From positions 744,001 to 808,000 of the forward strand of contig NZ_CP108484.1 of NCBI RefSeq assembly GCF_036226505.1: a stretch of 64,000 bases of DNA, given 5' to 3'. The DNA is from Kitasatospora sp. NBC_01246 (lineage in GTDB: Bacteria; Actinomycetota; Actinomycetes; Streptomycetales; Streptomycetaceae). Below, one piece after another: positions 48,800 through 58,348 of this stretch (position 1 is the first letter of the stretch; every line of letters starts with the position of its first letter). The notes under the pieces were generated by a model, which made no database searches, was not told the origin of the DNA, and saw only the letters and a list, made by a program, of their open reading frames with translations. The position numbers and the translations under genes are program-made.

Positions 48800-48853
48800 C
48801 GAACGGCAGCGGGCTGCCGATCCCCCACCCCCCTCGCGCACCCTGGAGCGCCC

Positions 48854-50959
48854 ATGCGGATACCCCTGCCCCGAGCCGTGCCCCGGGCACTGAGCCGTGC
48901 GCTGCCCCGTGCCCTCGTCGCACTGTCCCTCGCGGCGACCGGGCTCGGCACCGTCGTCCTCGGGACGGCCGCCCCCGCGGCGGCCCTGGACAACGGACTC
49001 GCCCTCACCCCGCCGATGGGCTGGAACTCCTGGAACACCCTGGGCACCGGAGTGACCCAGGAGGAGGTCCTCCAGACCATCGACTTCATGGCCGCCAACG
49101 GGCTGGTCCAGGCCGGCTACGACACCGTCACCATCGACGACGGCTGGTCGCTCGGCCACCGCGACGGCCAGACCACCGACCTGGTGAAGACCGCGTACGG
49201 GGCGATGCAGCTCTACGACGCCAACCGCAACCCCACCAGCGGGACGGACGGCACCGGATTCGACCTGACCACCGGCCACCTCGTCCCCGATCCGGCCCGC
49301 TACCCCGCGCACACCGTCAACGGGCAGACCCTGAACGGGATCCAGTACCTGTCCTGGTACGCCCACAGCAAGGGCATGAAGTTCGGCCTCTACGCCACGG
49401 ACACCTACACGACCTGCCAGGGCCGGCCCGGCAGCCTGGGGCACGAGTCCACCGACGCCGCCGACTTCGTCGCCTGGGGCGTGGACTTCGTCAAGTACGA
49501 CGACTGCCCCTACGGACCGCAGATCATCGGGCCCGACGGCCACAACTACTGGACCCAGGGCGAGGGGAGGGAGCTGACCCGGTCCATCTACGCCCGGGTG
49601 CGCGACTTCCAGCAGGCGCTCGACGCCGCCTCCCGGGCCCGGGGCCGCCCGCGGGTGGCCCTCAGCGTCTCCGCGCAGCCGGTGCACAGCGGGGTCCCCT
49701 ACCTGCTCGCCGGCGACGACCCGGCCCGCACCGACCCGGTGGTGGTCGCGGCGGGCACCCCCGCGTTCGAGGCCCCCGGCTACGCCCCGACCGGGGTCTG
49801 GTGCGGACAGGTGGCCAACCTCTGCCGGATCGGCGGCGACCGCGGTCCGGACCTGGAGGGCGTGCTCTACAACGGCCAGCTGCAGACCGCCCTGAAGTAC
49901 CCGGGCAACGTGCGGCCGGGCAGCTGGAACGACCTGGACATGATGTTCGCCGGCTGGCAGAACCCGTACGGCGTGTACGGCGTCACCGACACCTGCCCCT
50001 GCCACAAGCCGATGTCCGTGACCGAGTCGCGCAGCGAGATGTCGATCCTCGCCATGCTGGCGTCCCCGCTCATCTCCGGCGCGGACCTGCGCACCGCCGC
50101 GGACTCCCGGCACACCCGGGACGGCCTCACCTGGTCCACCGGCATCACCGCCGAGCAGCTCGCCGTCTACAAGAACGCCGATGTCATCGCGATCGACCAG
50201 GACCGGCTGACCAGGCCCGCCACCCTGGTCGGCGCCCCGCCCGCCGGCAGCACCGCCCCGATCGTCCTCAAGCGGCAGCTCGCCGACGGCGACACCGCCG
50301 TCCTGCTCGTCAACCAGGACCCGGCGGGCTACCGGAACGTCTCCACCACGCTCGCCGAACTCGGCCTGACCGGCCCCGGCTACTCGGCCAAGGACCTCTG
50401 GACCGGCGCCACCGGCAACGTGACCGGCGCGCTCGGCGCCCAGGTCGAGCCGCACGGCGTCGTCCTGTACCGCCTCAAGCCGCTGCCGGGCACCGGGCCG
50501 GCCGCGGTCATCGGCGACGGCCGCTACCACGGCATCAGCGCCGGCGGCACCGGAGGCCAGGCCCTGGAGGTCCAGGGCACCTGCAGCGCCCCCGACGGCT
50601 CCCCCACCGACATCAACACCTGGTGGAGCTGGCACACCTCCGAGCAGTGGAACTTCGCGCCGAACCCGGACGGCACGGTGCGCATCACCGACAACTGCTA
50701 CACCGACACGCAGCGCCACGGCACGCTGACCGGCGCCGCCGTCGCCGGTCAGCCCGCCCGGGTCCGGAACGCCTGGGACCCGGCCGACCCGGCCCAGAAG
50801 TGGCGCGTCGTCCAGAGCACCGCGACCGGCGCGCTGACCATCACCAACGTCGCCACCGGTCTCGTCCTCTCCGCGCCGCAGACCGCGGCGACCTCCCCGG
50901 TCGTGACCGGCCCGCCCGACGGATCGTTGGTCGGGCAGTCCTGGAGCCTGCTCTCCTGA
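48854..50959 (+). CDS. Secreted GH27 alpha-galactosidase-type enzyme
   Basis: 701 residues. Signal peptide about 1-45 (AALSLAATG-like core ending AAPAAA). GH27 barrel: NGLALTPPMGWNSWNTLG, YDTVTIDDGWSLGHRDG, the nucleophile Asp in FVKYDDC, and the acid/base Asp in SWNDLDMMFAGW; then an all-beta domain and a C-terminal beta-trefoil-like region (about 550-701). Compared with standard enzymes it has an inserted loop at residues 115-155. Hydrolyses terminal alpha-galactosides or beta-arabinopyranosides. GGAG 5 bases before the ATG. Confidence 0.9.
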   Translation: MRIPLPRAVPRALSRALPRALVALSLAATGLGTVVLGTAAPAAALDNGLALTPPMGWNSWNTLGTGVTQEEVLQTIDFMAANGLVQAGYDTVTIDDGWSLGHRDGQTTDLVKTAYGAMQLYDANRNPTSGTDGTGFDLTTGHLVPDPARYPAHTVNGQTLNGIQYLSWYAHSKGMKFGLYATDTYTTCQGRPGSLGHESTDAADFVAWGVDFVKYDDCPYGPQIIGPDGHNYWTQGEGRELTRSIYARVRDFQQALDAASRARGRPRVALSVSAQPVHSGVPYLLAGDDPARTDPVVVAAGTPAFEAPGYAPTGVWCGQVANLCRIGGDRGPDLEGVLYNGQLQTALKYPGNVRPGSWNDLDMMFAGWQNPYGVYGVTDTCPCHKPMSVTESRSEMSILAMLASPLISGADLRTAADSRHTRDGLTWSTGITAEQLAVYKNADVIAIDQDRLTRPATLVGAPPAGSTAPIVLKRQLADGDTAVLLVNQDPAGYRNVSTTLAELGLTGPGYSAKDLWTGATGNVTGALGAQVEPHGVVLYRLKPLPGTGPAAVIGDGRYHGISAGGTGGQALEVQGTCSAPDGSPTDINTWWSWHTSEQWNFAPNPDGTVRITDNCYTDTQRHGTLTGAAVAGQPARVRNAWDPADPAQKWRVVQSTATGALTITNVATGLVLSAPQTAATSPVVTGPPDGSLVGQSWSLLS

Positions 50960-51054
50960 CGCGCCGTCCGCCGGAAACTCCCCCGTCTCCCGGCTCCGGC
51001 GCAGCGCCGGAGCCGGGGCCCCGTCCCACCCGACACCCCTTCTCTGGAGGACCT

Positions 51055-53217
51055 TTGCGCTCCCCCGGCACCGCACCACCGCGCCGCGCCGCACGGTCGC
51101 GTCGCACGGAACTGTCGCGCCGCATGGCCTCGGCGCTGACCGCCCTGGCCCTGTTCACCGGTGGCGGCGCCCTCGCCGTCGGCCTCGAACTCGCCACCGC
51201 ACCACCGGCGCTGGCCCTGGACAACGGCCTCAATCTGACGCCGCAGATGGGCTTCAACAACTGGAACTCCACGCACTGCGGCGCCCAGTTCGACGAAGCC
51301 ATGATCAAGGGCATCGCCGACCTCTTCGTCAGCAAGGGCCTGAAGGCGGCCGGCTACCAGTACGTCAACCTCGACGACTGCTGGGCGCAGCCGCAGCGCG
51401 ACGGCGCGGGCGACCTCGTCCCCGACCCGGTCCGCTTCCCGCACGGCATCAAGGCGCTCGCCGACTACGTCCACGCCAAGGGGCTCAAGTTCGGCCTCTA
51501 CTCCAGCGCGGGCGACCACACCTGCGACGTCAACGGCTTCCCCGGCGGGCTCGGCCACGAGCAGCAGGACGCCCGGCTCTGGGCCTCCTGGGGAGTGGAC
51601 TACCTCAAGTACGACAACTGCCACAACCAGGGCGTCGACGCCCGGACCCGCTACCGGGCGATGGGGGACGCGCTGAAGGCGACCGGCCGCCCGATCCTCT
51701 ACAGCATCTGCGAGTGGGGCAGCACCGGCCCGTGGGAGTGGGCCCCGCCGGTCGGCAACTCCTGGCGCACCACCGGCGACATCGACGACACCTGGGACAG
51801 CATGATCGCCATCGCCCAGGCCAACCAGGGCCTGGCCGACTACGCCAAGCCCGGCGCCTTCAACGACCCCGACATGCTGGAGGTCGGCAACGGCGGCATG
51901 ACCGCGACGGAGTACCGCACCCACTTCAGCCTCTGGGCCGAGATGGCCGCGCCCCTGATGATCGGCACCGATCTGCGCACCGCCGCCCCGGAGACCCTGG
52001 CCATACTGACCAACACCGATGTGATCGCGGTCGACCAGGACCCGCTCGGCCGGCAGGGCTCGGTGGTCTCCAGCGAGAACGGTCTGGTGGTGATGTCCAA
52101 GCCCCTGGCGGACGGCGGCCGGGCGGTCACCCTGACCAACGAGGGCTCCTACGACGCCACCATCACCGTGACCGCACGGACCCTCGGCATCGCCGGGGCG
52201 AACTCCTACAAGGTCAAGGACCTCTGGTCGAAGAAGTCCAGCACCGGCGACGGGACCGTCAGCGCCGTCGTGCCGGGGCACGGAACCGCGATGTTCCGGG
52301 TCACCCCGGGCTCGCCCGTCCCCCCGCCCACCGGGGTCACCCAGCTGAGCGACCTCCCGTTCGGCACCGCCACCAACCAGTGGGGACCGGTCGAGCGGGA
52401 CCGCAGCAACGGCGACATCCAGCCCGCTGACGGCCACACCCTCACCATCCGCGGCGCCGCGTACGCCAAGGGCCTGGGGGTGCACGCGCCCAGCGAGGTC
52501 GGCGTCCACCTCGGGGGTGCCTGCCGGAACCTGGTCACCGACGTCGGGATCGACGACGAGACCTACGGCAACGGCTCGGTCAGGTTCCAGATCTTCAGGG
52601 ACGCCGCCCTGGCCGCCGACAGCGGGCCGATGACCGGCAAGGACCCCGCCAGACACCTCACCGCCGACCTCACCGGCGCCACCACCGTCCGTCTGGTGGT
52701 CACCGACGCCGGCGACGGCACCAGCTACGACCACGCCGACTGGGCGGGCCCGCGGCTCGCCTGCGGCAGCGGCCCGGCCGCCGGTGCCCACCAGCTCTCC
52801 GACCTCGCCTGGGCGTCCGCCGGCAACAGCTGGGGCCCGGTCGAGAAGGACATGAGCAACGGCGAGAACCAGGCCCGGGACGGACGGACCATCACCATCG
52901 CGGGCACCACGTACGCCAAGGGCCTGGGCGTCAACGCGCTCAGCCAGGTGGTCTACTTCCTCGGCGGCTCCTGCACCTCGCTCAGCACCGACGTGGGGGT
53001 GGACGCCGAGGCGAGCGGCCGCGCGAGCGTCTCGTTCGAGATCTACAAGGACGCCGTCAAGGTGGCCGACAGCGGCCTGATGACCGTGACGTCGGCCCCC
53101 AGGCACCTCACCGCCGACCTGACGGGCGCCGAGGAACTGCGGCTCGTGGTCACCGACGGCGGCGACGGCACCATCAGCGACCACGCCGACTGGGCGGGCC
53201 CCGTCCTCAGCTGCTGA
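51055..53217 (+). CDS. Secreted GH27 enzyme with two NPCBM domains
   Basis: 720 residues. Signal peptide about 25-58 (SALTALALFTGGGALAVGLE). GH27 catalytic part: NGLNLTPQMGFNNWNSTHCG, YQYVNLDDCWAQPQRDG, YLKYDNC (nucleophile) and FNDPDMLEVGN (acid/base). After the beta domain two tandem NPCBM carbohydrate-binding modules of about 145 residues each follow (start TQLSDLPFGTATNQWGPVER and HQLSDLAWASAGNSWGPVEK). TTG start at 51055 has GGAGG 4 bases upstream. Follows the first GH27 gene by 95 bases, probably one operon. Confidence 0.88.
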   Translation: MRSPGTAPPRRAARSRRTELSRRMASALTALALFTGGGALAVGLELATAPPALALDNGLNLTPQMGFNNWNSTHCGAQFDEAMIKGIADLFVSKGLKAAGYQYVNLDDCWAQPQRDGAGDLVPDPVRFPHGIKALADYVHAKGLKFGLYSSAGDHTCDVNGFPGGLGHEQQDARLWASWGVDYLKYDNCHNQGVDARTRYRAMGDALKATGRPILYSICEWGSTGPWEWAPPVGNSWRTTGDIDDTWDSMIAIAQANQGLADYAKPGAFNDPDMLEVGNGGMTATEYRTHFSLWAEMAAPLMIGTDLRTAAPETLAILTNTDVIAVDQDPLGRQGSVVSSENGLVVMSKPLADGGRAVTLTNEGSYDATITVTARTLGIAGANSYKVKDLWSKKSSTGDGTVSAVVPGHGTAMFRVTPGSPVPPPTGVTQLSDLPFGTATNQWGPVERDRSNGDIQPADGHTLTIRGAAYAKGLGVHAPSEVGVHLGGACRNLVTDVGIDDETYGNGSVRFQIFRDAALAADSGPMTGKDPARHLTADLTGATTVRLVVTDAGDGTSYDHADWAGPRLACGSGPAAGAHQLSDLAWASAGNSWGPVEKDMSNGENQARDGRTITIAGTTYAKGLGVNALSQVVYFLGGSCTSLSTDVGVDAEASGRASVSFEIYKDAVKVADSGLMTVTSAPRHLTADLTGAEELRLVVTDGGDGTISDHADWAGPVLSC

Positions 53218-53235
53218 CCACCCGCACGGCTCGAA

Positions 53236-53268
53236 GGCGCGGCGCCGGACCTGGTCCGGCGCCGCGCC
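53236..53268. terminator. Terminator after the GH27 pair
   Basis: Perfect 15-base arms (53236-53250 and 53254-53268), 3-base loop, 18 bases after the stop. Confidence 0.75.
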
Positions 53269-53328
53269 CGGGCCGTTCCCCCGCCGGGAGCACCGGCCGA
53301 CCCCGTGCCGGGAGCGCCGGGGCGGGCG

Positions 53329-54546
53329 TCACGGGAGCCGGTCGGGGTCGGAGGCCGGCAGGTCGGACGGCTGCCACTCGATCATCATGATGGTGGCGTC
53401 GTCGGTCAGCGTGCTGTCCTGGTTCTCCAGCAGGGCGTGGATGAGACGGCGCAGCGCCTCGGGGGCCGCCTCGCCGGCCGCGGTCGCGCGGATGACGAAG
53501 TCGGCGAAGCGCTCCAGCCCGAACATCTCGTGGTTGGTGCCCTTGGCCTCGATGACGCCGTCGGTGTAGAGGAGGATCCGGTCGCCCGGCCGGAGCGAGA
53601 AGGTGTGCACGGCGCGCGGACCGCCCGACAGACCCGACAGCCCCAGCGGCGGCTCGGCGGTACGGGTCAGGGCGTCCGCGACGACCTCGTGGCCCCGGAT
53701 CAGCAGCGGGGGCGGGTGGCCGCAGTTGGACCAGTGCAGGGTGCCGGTGGCGAGGTCGAGCCGGGCGAAGATGCCGGTGGCGAAGCGGTCCGGGAACCAG
53801 CGCTGCAGGGCGTCGTCGATGGTGTCGACGAGGTCCGGGAGGTCGGCGCCGTTGCGACGGGCGTTGCGGCAGGCCGCCAGGGCGACCGCGGCGGTCAGAC
53901 CGGAGGCGAGGTCGTGCCCCATCGCGTCCAGCACGGCGGCGTGCAGGACGCCGGCGGCCAGCGAGTGGTCGAAGGCGTCACCGCCGAGGTCGTAGGCGGG
54001 CTCCAGGACGGCGGTCGAGATGACCTGGCCGTTGCAGACGGTCCGCAGGGGGAGGAAGGCCCGCAGCATCTCGGCCGGCAGGCTCATCGTCTCCACCCGC
54101 GTCCCCCGGGCGTAGCTGTCGCTGGTGTCGCGCTTAGAGGTGATCACCATCGCCAGCATCGCGGCGAGGAGCCGGCAGCGGCGCACCGCGGCGTTGTCGA
54201 GCGCGGCGGCCCGCACGCCCAGGACGCCGAGCCGCTCGGCGCCGTCGACCAGCGGGAACCAGGCGAGCAGCTTGCCGTCGTCGCTCTCCGCCACCCGCAG
54301 CCCCCCGGTGCGGTACGTCCAGCCGGCCAGCGTGCCCTCGATCGGGAGGGCGGCACCGCCGCCGAGGGCGAACAGGTGGTTCTGCTGGATGTCGGCCAGG
54401 TACACGGTGCTCACTCCGATGCCGAGGGTCTGGGCGTACTGCTGGGCCAGCACCGGGACGTCGGCCGGGTCGAGCGTGCGTCGCGTGGTGAGGAACTGTT
54501 CCATCAGCTGCTCACCCAGGTTGAGCGGCAGGGTCTCGTCGGTCAT
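53329..54546 (-). CDS. GAF-PP2C (SpoIIE-type) phosphatase
   Basis: 405 residues. N-terminal GAF-like sensor (about 20-140), then a PP2C SpoIIE/RsbU domain with AYDLGGDAFDHSLAAGVLHA, VLDAMGHDLASG and TDDATIMMIEW as metal-binding motifs. Such phosphatases dephosphorylate anti-anti-sigma factors, countering HATPase kinases like those at 24497 and 35370. The sensed signal is not known. ATG at 54546. Confidence 0.85.
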   Translation of the reverse strand: MTDETLPLNLGEQLMEQFLTTRRTLDPADVPVLAQQYAQTLGIGVSTVYLADIQQNHLFALGGGAALPIEGTLAGWTYRTGGLRVAESDDGKLLAWFPLVDGAERLGVLGVRAAALDNAAVRRCRLLAAMLAMVITSKRDTSDSYARGTRVETMSLPAEMLRAFLPLRTVCNGQVISTAVLEPAYDLGGDAFDHSLAAGVLHAAVLDAMGHDLASGLTAAVALAACRNARRNGADLPDLVDTIDDALQRWFPDRFATGIFARLDLATGTLHWSNCGHPPPLLIRGHEVVADALTRTAEPPLGLSGLSGGPRAVHTFSLRPGDRILLYTDGVIEAKGTNHEMFGLERFADFVIRATAAGEAAPEALRRLIHALLENQDSTLTDDATIMMIEWQPSDLPASDPDRLP

Positions 54547-54687
54547 CGCTCCAGCCGAGCCGGGCCGGACCGCGCCGTCCAGCCGACGCGGAGGGAACGG
54601 GCCGGAGTCACCCGCACGTGGGCCGCGCGGTCGGCCGGACGGTGGACCGGGACCGTCCCCGGCACGCCGGGGGCGAGCCGGGGACGG

Positions 54688-55167
54688 TCAGGCGGGGTGC
54701 CCCGCGTCGATGTCGGTGACGTCGCGGAAGGTGAGCGGCGCTCGGTCCGCGGTGGTCCGGGTGTCGACGGGGTCGAGGAGGAAGCCGGTGTGGTCGCCGC
54801 CGTCGGTCCGGGCGTGGACGCGGCCGGCGAAGTGGGCCGCCGCGTCCGCCAGGACGGGCGCCCCGCCCGGTCCCGGCGTCCAGCGGACGTCCGCGAACTT
54901 GTCGGTGTCGTCGCCGGTGCGCCCGCCGAACAGCTCGGCGAGGTCGTGGCGGTGCCGGGGCAGGAGGTGGACCACCAGGAACTCCGCGCGCGACGCGACG
55001 GCGTGGGTGTGGTTCGCCTTGGAGATCCACACCGCGAAGCGCACCGGCCGGATCGAGCACTGACCGGCGAAGCCGACCAGGCACCCGGCGCGCTCCCGGC
55101 CGGCGGCCGCGGTGACGACGTACACCGGGTAGTCCAGCAGGGCGGCGAAGGCGTCGAAGTCGGGCAT
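54688..55167 (-). CDS. Flavin reductase-like FMN-binding protein
   Basis: 159 residues. YPVYVVTAAAGRERAGCLVG, FAGQCSIRPVRFAVWISKAN and RAEFLVVHLLPRHRHDLAEL are typical of the flavin reductase (FlaRed) split barrel that binds FMN. It may supply reduced flavin to a monooxygenase. AAGGAG 7 bases before the ATG at 55167. Confidence 0.85.
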   Translation of the reverse strand: MPDFDAFAALLDYPVYVVTAAAGRERAGCLVGFAGQCSIRPVRFAVWISKANHTHAVASRAEFLVVHLLPRHRHDLAELFGGRTGDDTDKFADVRWTPGPGGAPVLADAAAHFAGRVHARTDGGDHTGFLLDPVDTRTTADRAPLTFRDVTDIDAGHPA

Positions 55168-55346
55168 GGGTGTCGCTCCTTCCGTGCGGAGGCCGCGGTG
55201 GCGGCGGTGGGGTGCGTCCGGTCCTTCGCTGCCCGCTCCCGCGGCCGCCATTCCCGGGCGGCCGTTCGTCGGGCCTTCGCACGCGCGCCCCCGGCCGAAA
55301 CCTACGTCGGTCGGTCCGGCGGCGCCCGCCGGGAGGACGGCGCCCC

Positions 55347-56918
55347 TCAGCGGCGGTGGCGGCCGGTGGGGCGCCGGGAGGTGAACGCCGGCCGCGAGGC
55401 CGGGAGGAAGAGGCGGGCCACCTCTCCCCCGAGGTTGACGCCGATGGCCAGGGCCATCGCGGTGGCGCACGCCCGACCGACCCAGCTGCACCCGGCCTCG
55501 GGCCGGCCCTGGACGAACGCGAGCATGCCGAAGTACAGCACCGAGCCGGGCATCAGCGGCCCGAGCGCCGCCGTGACGTGCGGCAGCGCGGACATCGCCC
55601 GGTAGCGGGCCATCAGCTGGCCGAACAGGCCGACCAGCCCGGCGGCGAGCCCGGTGGCCACGATCGGCTCGACGCCGGCACCGGCCAGGACGGCGTAGGT
55701 GGTCCAGCCGACGGCGCTGTTGAGGACGACCGGGGCCAGGGTGGCCCGGTCGGTGCGCAGCAGGACGGCGAAGGTCAGTGCCAGCAGCATCGCGGCCGCG
55801 AGTTGGAGCGGCGGGTTCACCGTGCTGCCCGGCGCCCCGTCGGGGGTCAGGTCGGCGTCGTTGCTGACGCCCAGGTACAGCACCGTCATGACGCCGATCA
55901 CGATGCCGGCCATCAGGTACAGCACTTCGAGCAGCCGGGCGGCCGCGGTGAGGTAGAAGCCGGTCAGGCCGTCCTGGGCCGCGGCCACCAGCGGGCGGCC
56001 CGGCAGCAGGGCGAACAGCCCGCCGGTGATGACCACGGAGCCGCGCAGGTGGAGCCCGTTCAGCGAGAGCAGGCTGCCGATCGTCGCGGCCGGTGTCGCG
56101 GCGGCCACGAAGCCGTAGAACTCGGGCAGGTCGTGGCGGGCGACCAGGGCGGCCAGCCGGTCACCGGTCAGGGCGGCGACGAAGGCGGTCCCGAAGACCA
56201 GCCAGGCCCGGCCGTCGGCCCGGCCGCCGACCAGCAGGGTCGCGGAGCCGGCCAGCAGCCCGGAGGCGAGGACGAGGAGCCAGCCCGGGTACGGGGGCCG
56301 GCGGCCGAGCAGGACGGTCAGCCGGTGCCGGGCCTCCTCGGCCGCCACCTCGCCCGCCGTGATGGCGGTGACCAGGCGGAAGACGGCGGCGAGCCGGGTG
56401 TAGTCGCTGGCCGGACGGCGGACCGCGCGTTCGGCCGTCAGCGGCGCGACGTCCGGCGTCGGCTGGTAGGAGATCGCCACCAGGGTGTAGGTCACCTGCG
56501 GCTCGCAGGGGTACACGCGGTAGGCGTGGGCGACGCCCAGCATCGCGCCCTCCACGTCCTCCGCGGACTCGCCGCTGGCGAGCAGCGCCTCGCCCACCCG
56601 CAGGGCGAGGTCCAGGACGCCCGACGCCTCCGCCGGGCCGGGCCACTGCCGCGGTTCTCCGCCGGCCGCGAGCGGGCGTTCGGCCATCGGCATGCGCACC
56701 AGTGGCCGCATCCGGTCCGGCCAGGGCGTGTCCCCGCGACCGGCGCGCCCCGGGACGCTTTCCCCGTCGGCGGGCGGCCGGGGAGCGACCAGCCCGCCGC
56801 GGGCGTCCTCGGGCCCGGGGCCGCCCGGCGCCGCGGGGTGCGGGGCGGGGGTCGCGCCCGGCTCCGGCCCGGGGTCGCCGGCGTCGGGCCGCCGGCCCGG
56901 GTGACCTTGCTCCGACAC
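55347..56918 (-). CDS. Threonine/serine exporter (ThrE) family protein
   Basis: 523 residues. The N-terminal soluble part has LDLALRVGEALLASGESAED and ASDYTRLAAVFRLVTAITAG, the ThrE cytoplasmic domain, and then about ten membrane helices. It likely exports threonine or related amino acids. GTG start at 56918; the first 90 residues are Pro/Gly-rich and poorly conserved, so a later start is possible. Confidence 0.85.
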   Translation of the reverse strand: MSEQGHPGRRPDAGDPGPEPGATPAPHPAAPGGPGPEDARGGLVAPRPPADGESVPGRAGRGDTPWPDRMRPLVRMPMAERPLAAGGEPRQWPGPAEASGVLDLALRVGEALLASGESAEDVEGAMLGVAHAYRVYPCEPQVTYTLVAISYQPTPDVAPLTAERAVRRPASDYTRLAAVFRLVTAITAGEVAAEEARHRLTVLLGRRPPYPGWLLVLASGLLAGSATLLVGGRADGRAWLVFGTAFVAALTGDRLAALVARHDLPEFYGFVAAATPAATIGSLLSLNGLHLRGSVVITGGLFALLPGRPLVAAAQDGLTGFYLTAAARLLEVLYLMAGIVIGVMTVLYLGVSNDADLTPDGAPGSTVNPPLQLAAAMLLALTFAVLLRTDRATLAPVVLNSAVGWTTYAVLAGAGVEPIVATGLAAGLVGLFGQLMARYRAMSALPHVTAALGPLMPGSVLYFGMLAFVQGRPEAGCSWVGRACATAMALAIGVNLGGEVARLFLPASRPAFTSRRPTGRHRR

Positions 56919-57202
56919 CGCCGCTCCTCATCGTCGAGCCGCGCACCGGGGCGGTCACCTGCGGCGGGGTGGCCGCTCGGCGGCGGTGCGGGACCATCAC
57001 GTTCCACTACGGATGGTCATGATCGTGCTACCCAAAGTGATCTGCGAGGGAACGCCCAGGGCGGCGCGCGGGCCGCTGCCCGGCGTCCGGCCGGTTCCGT
57101 ACGCTCGGCCGACCGGGTGGCCCCGCCGCCTGCGGAGCGCGGCCGGCCCGCCGTCGAGAAATCCGCTGGCGGGCCCACTCCCCATTGGCGATCATCGGCG
57201 GT

Positions 57203-57763
57203 ATGAACGACCAACCCGTGCGATGGACCCAGGCGACCGTCTACCCCGACATGTGGGTCGACCCGGACAACGACCCGCGCAACGGCGACGGACCCGCTCC
57301 GGACGGCGAACTCGCGACGCTGATGGGCTACCTGGCGGACTACCGTGCGACCCTGCTGATGAAGTGCGAGGGCCTGGAGCCGGAGCAGCTCGCCCGCCGG
57401 TCGGTCCCGCCGTCGACGATGTCGCTGCTCGGCCTGGTCCGCCACCTCGCCGAGGTCGAACGGGACTGGCGGAACTGGCTGGACGACGCCGAGCCGCTGC
57501 CCAAGCTGTACGGCAGGCGTGACGCGGACTTCGACGAGGTGGTCGGCGAACGGTCCGCCGTCGACGCCGCGTACGCCGACCTGGCGCGTGAGCAGGCGGC
57601 GACCGACGCCGCGCTGGCCGGACACACCGACCTCGGCGCGCGCCTGGAGAAGGACGGGATCGCCGTCCGGGAGCTGCTGGTGCACCGGATCGAGGAGTAC
57701 GCCCGGCACTGCGGGCACGCCGACCTGCTGCGCGAGTGCGTCGACGGCCGGGTGGGCCAGTAG
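57203..57763 (+). CDS. DinB/DUF664-family protein
   Basis: 186 residues. SLLGLVRHLAEVERDWRNWL and HRIEEYARHCGHADLLRECV carry the metal-binding His residues of DUF664 (mycothiol-dependent-like). ATG at 57203 gives MNDQPVRW; the Shine-Dalgarno sequence is weak. Confidence 0.87.
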   Translation: MNDQPVRWTQATVYPDMWVDPDNDPRNGDGPAPDGELATLMGYLADYRATLLMKCEGLEPEQLARRSVPPSTMSLLGLVRHLAEVERDWRNWLDDAEPLPKLYGRRDADFDEVVGERSAVDAAYADLAREQAATDAALAGHTDLGARLEKDGIAVRELLVHRIEEYARHCGHADLLRECVDGRVGQ

Positions 57764-57880
57764 CGCCCCCTCCCACCGGAGCCCGGCCGAGCCCCCGCCG
57801 GTGCGCGCGGCCGTCTACCCGGGGGGCGACGCCAGACTCCTGGCCGCGGGAGCGTCCGGGGCGGCGCCCTCACCGGGAAC

Positions 57881-58177
57881 ATGACGGACAAGCCGGTGAT
57901 GATCCACGGCGACCTGTGCGCGGACGTGACGGTGCTGTCCGCCGAGTTCGCCCCGGACCTCGTCGGTGGGGCGCTGCACGGCCCGGCGATCGCGCCCCCG
58001 TACCTCGACGGCTACGCCCAGGACATCGACCCGGCCACCGTCCTGGTCCCCGAGGTCCTCCGCACGGAGGCGGACGACGACCCGGACGAGTACCGCGGCT
58101 TCGACGCCCCGAAGGTCCACGGCGGCCGGCTGCTGCGCCACAGCGAGGAGGGCCTCCCGATCACCCTGCCCCGGTGA
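57881..58177 (+). CDS. Hypothetical protein
   Basis: 98 residues, acidic, no recognised domain (MTDKPVMIHGDLCADVTVLS, AEFAPDLVGGALHGPAI, YAQDIDPATVLVPEVLR). Codon bias is good and a terminator follows 28 bases after the stop, so it is a likely gene of unknown role. Confidence 0.55.
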   Translation: MTDKPVMIHGDLCADVTVLSAEFAPDLVGGALHGPAIAPPYLDGYAQDIDPATVLVPEVLRTEADDDPDEYRGFDAPKVHGGRLLRHSEEGLPITLPR

Positions 58178-58205
58178 ACCCGGCGGGGGTGCGGCCGGGC
58201 CGTCC

Positions 58206-58223
58206 GGGCAGCCTCGGCTGCCC
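58206..58223 (+). terminator. Terminator hairpin
   Basis: GGGCAGC, loop CTCG, GCTGCCC followed by CTTTG, the only hairpin here with a short T-run. Confidence 0.6.
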
Positions 58224-58348
58224 CTTTGTCGCTCGTCCCACGGGGGTAAACCCCCGCATCAATCGGAGGCCATCCGCAGCGCGCCGCCATGGAATCGCAG
58301 GCGATGATCGATCCCACGACACAGTCAGCGAGTTGAGGGGTCGAAGAC

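Larger units (their letters stand above)
48274..48853. other. Regulatory region between methyltransferase and GH27 genes
   Basis: 580 bases with a hairpin inside a small minus-strand frame, a 22-bp inverted repeat (48586-48607), and a 26-bp one (48774-48799) near the GH27 start. The segment 48560-48800 is AT-rich relative to the window, as expected of control DNA. Confidence 0.6.

Noticed and set aside
57814..57838. GAGT-N15-GGGTAG motif on the minus strand
   Set aside because: No gene follows in that direction; a few chance matches are expected in 128 kb of strand sequence.
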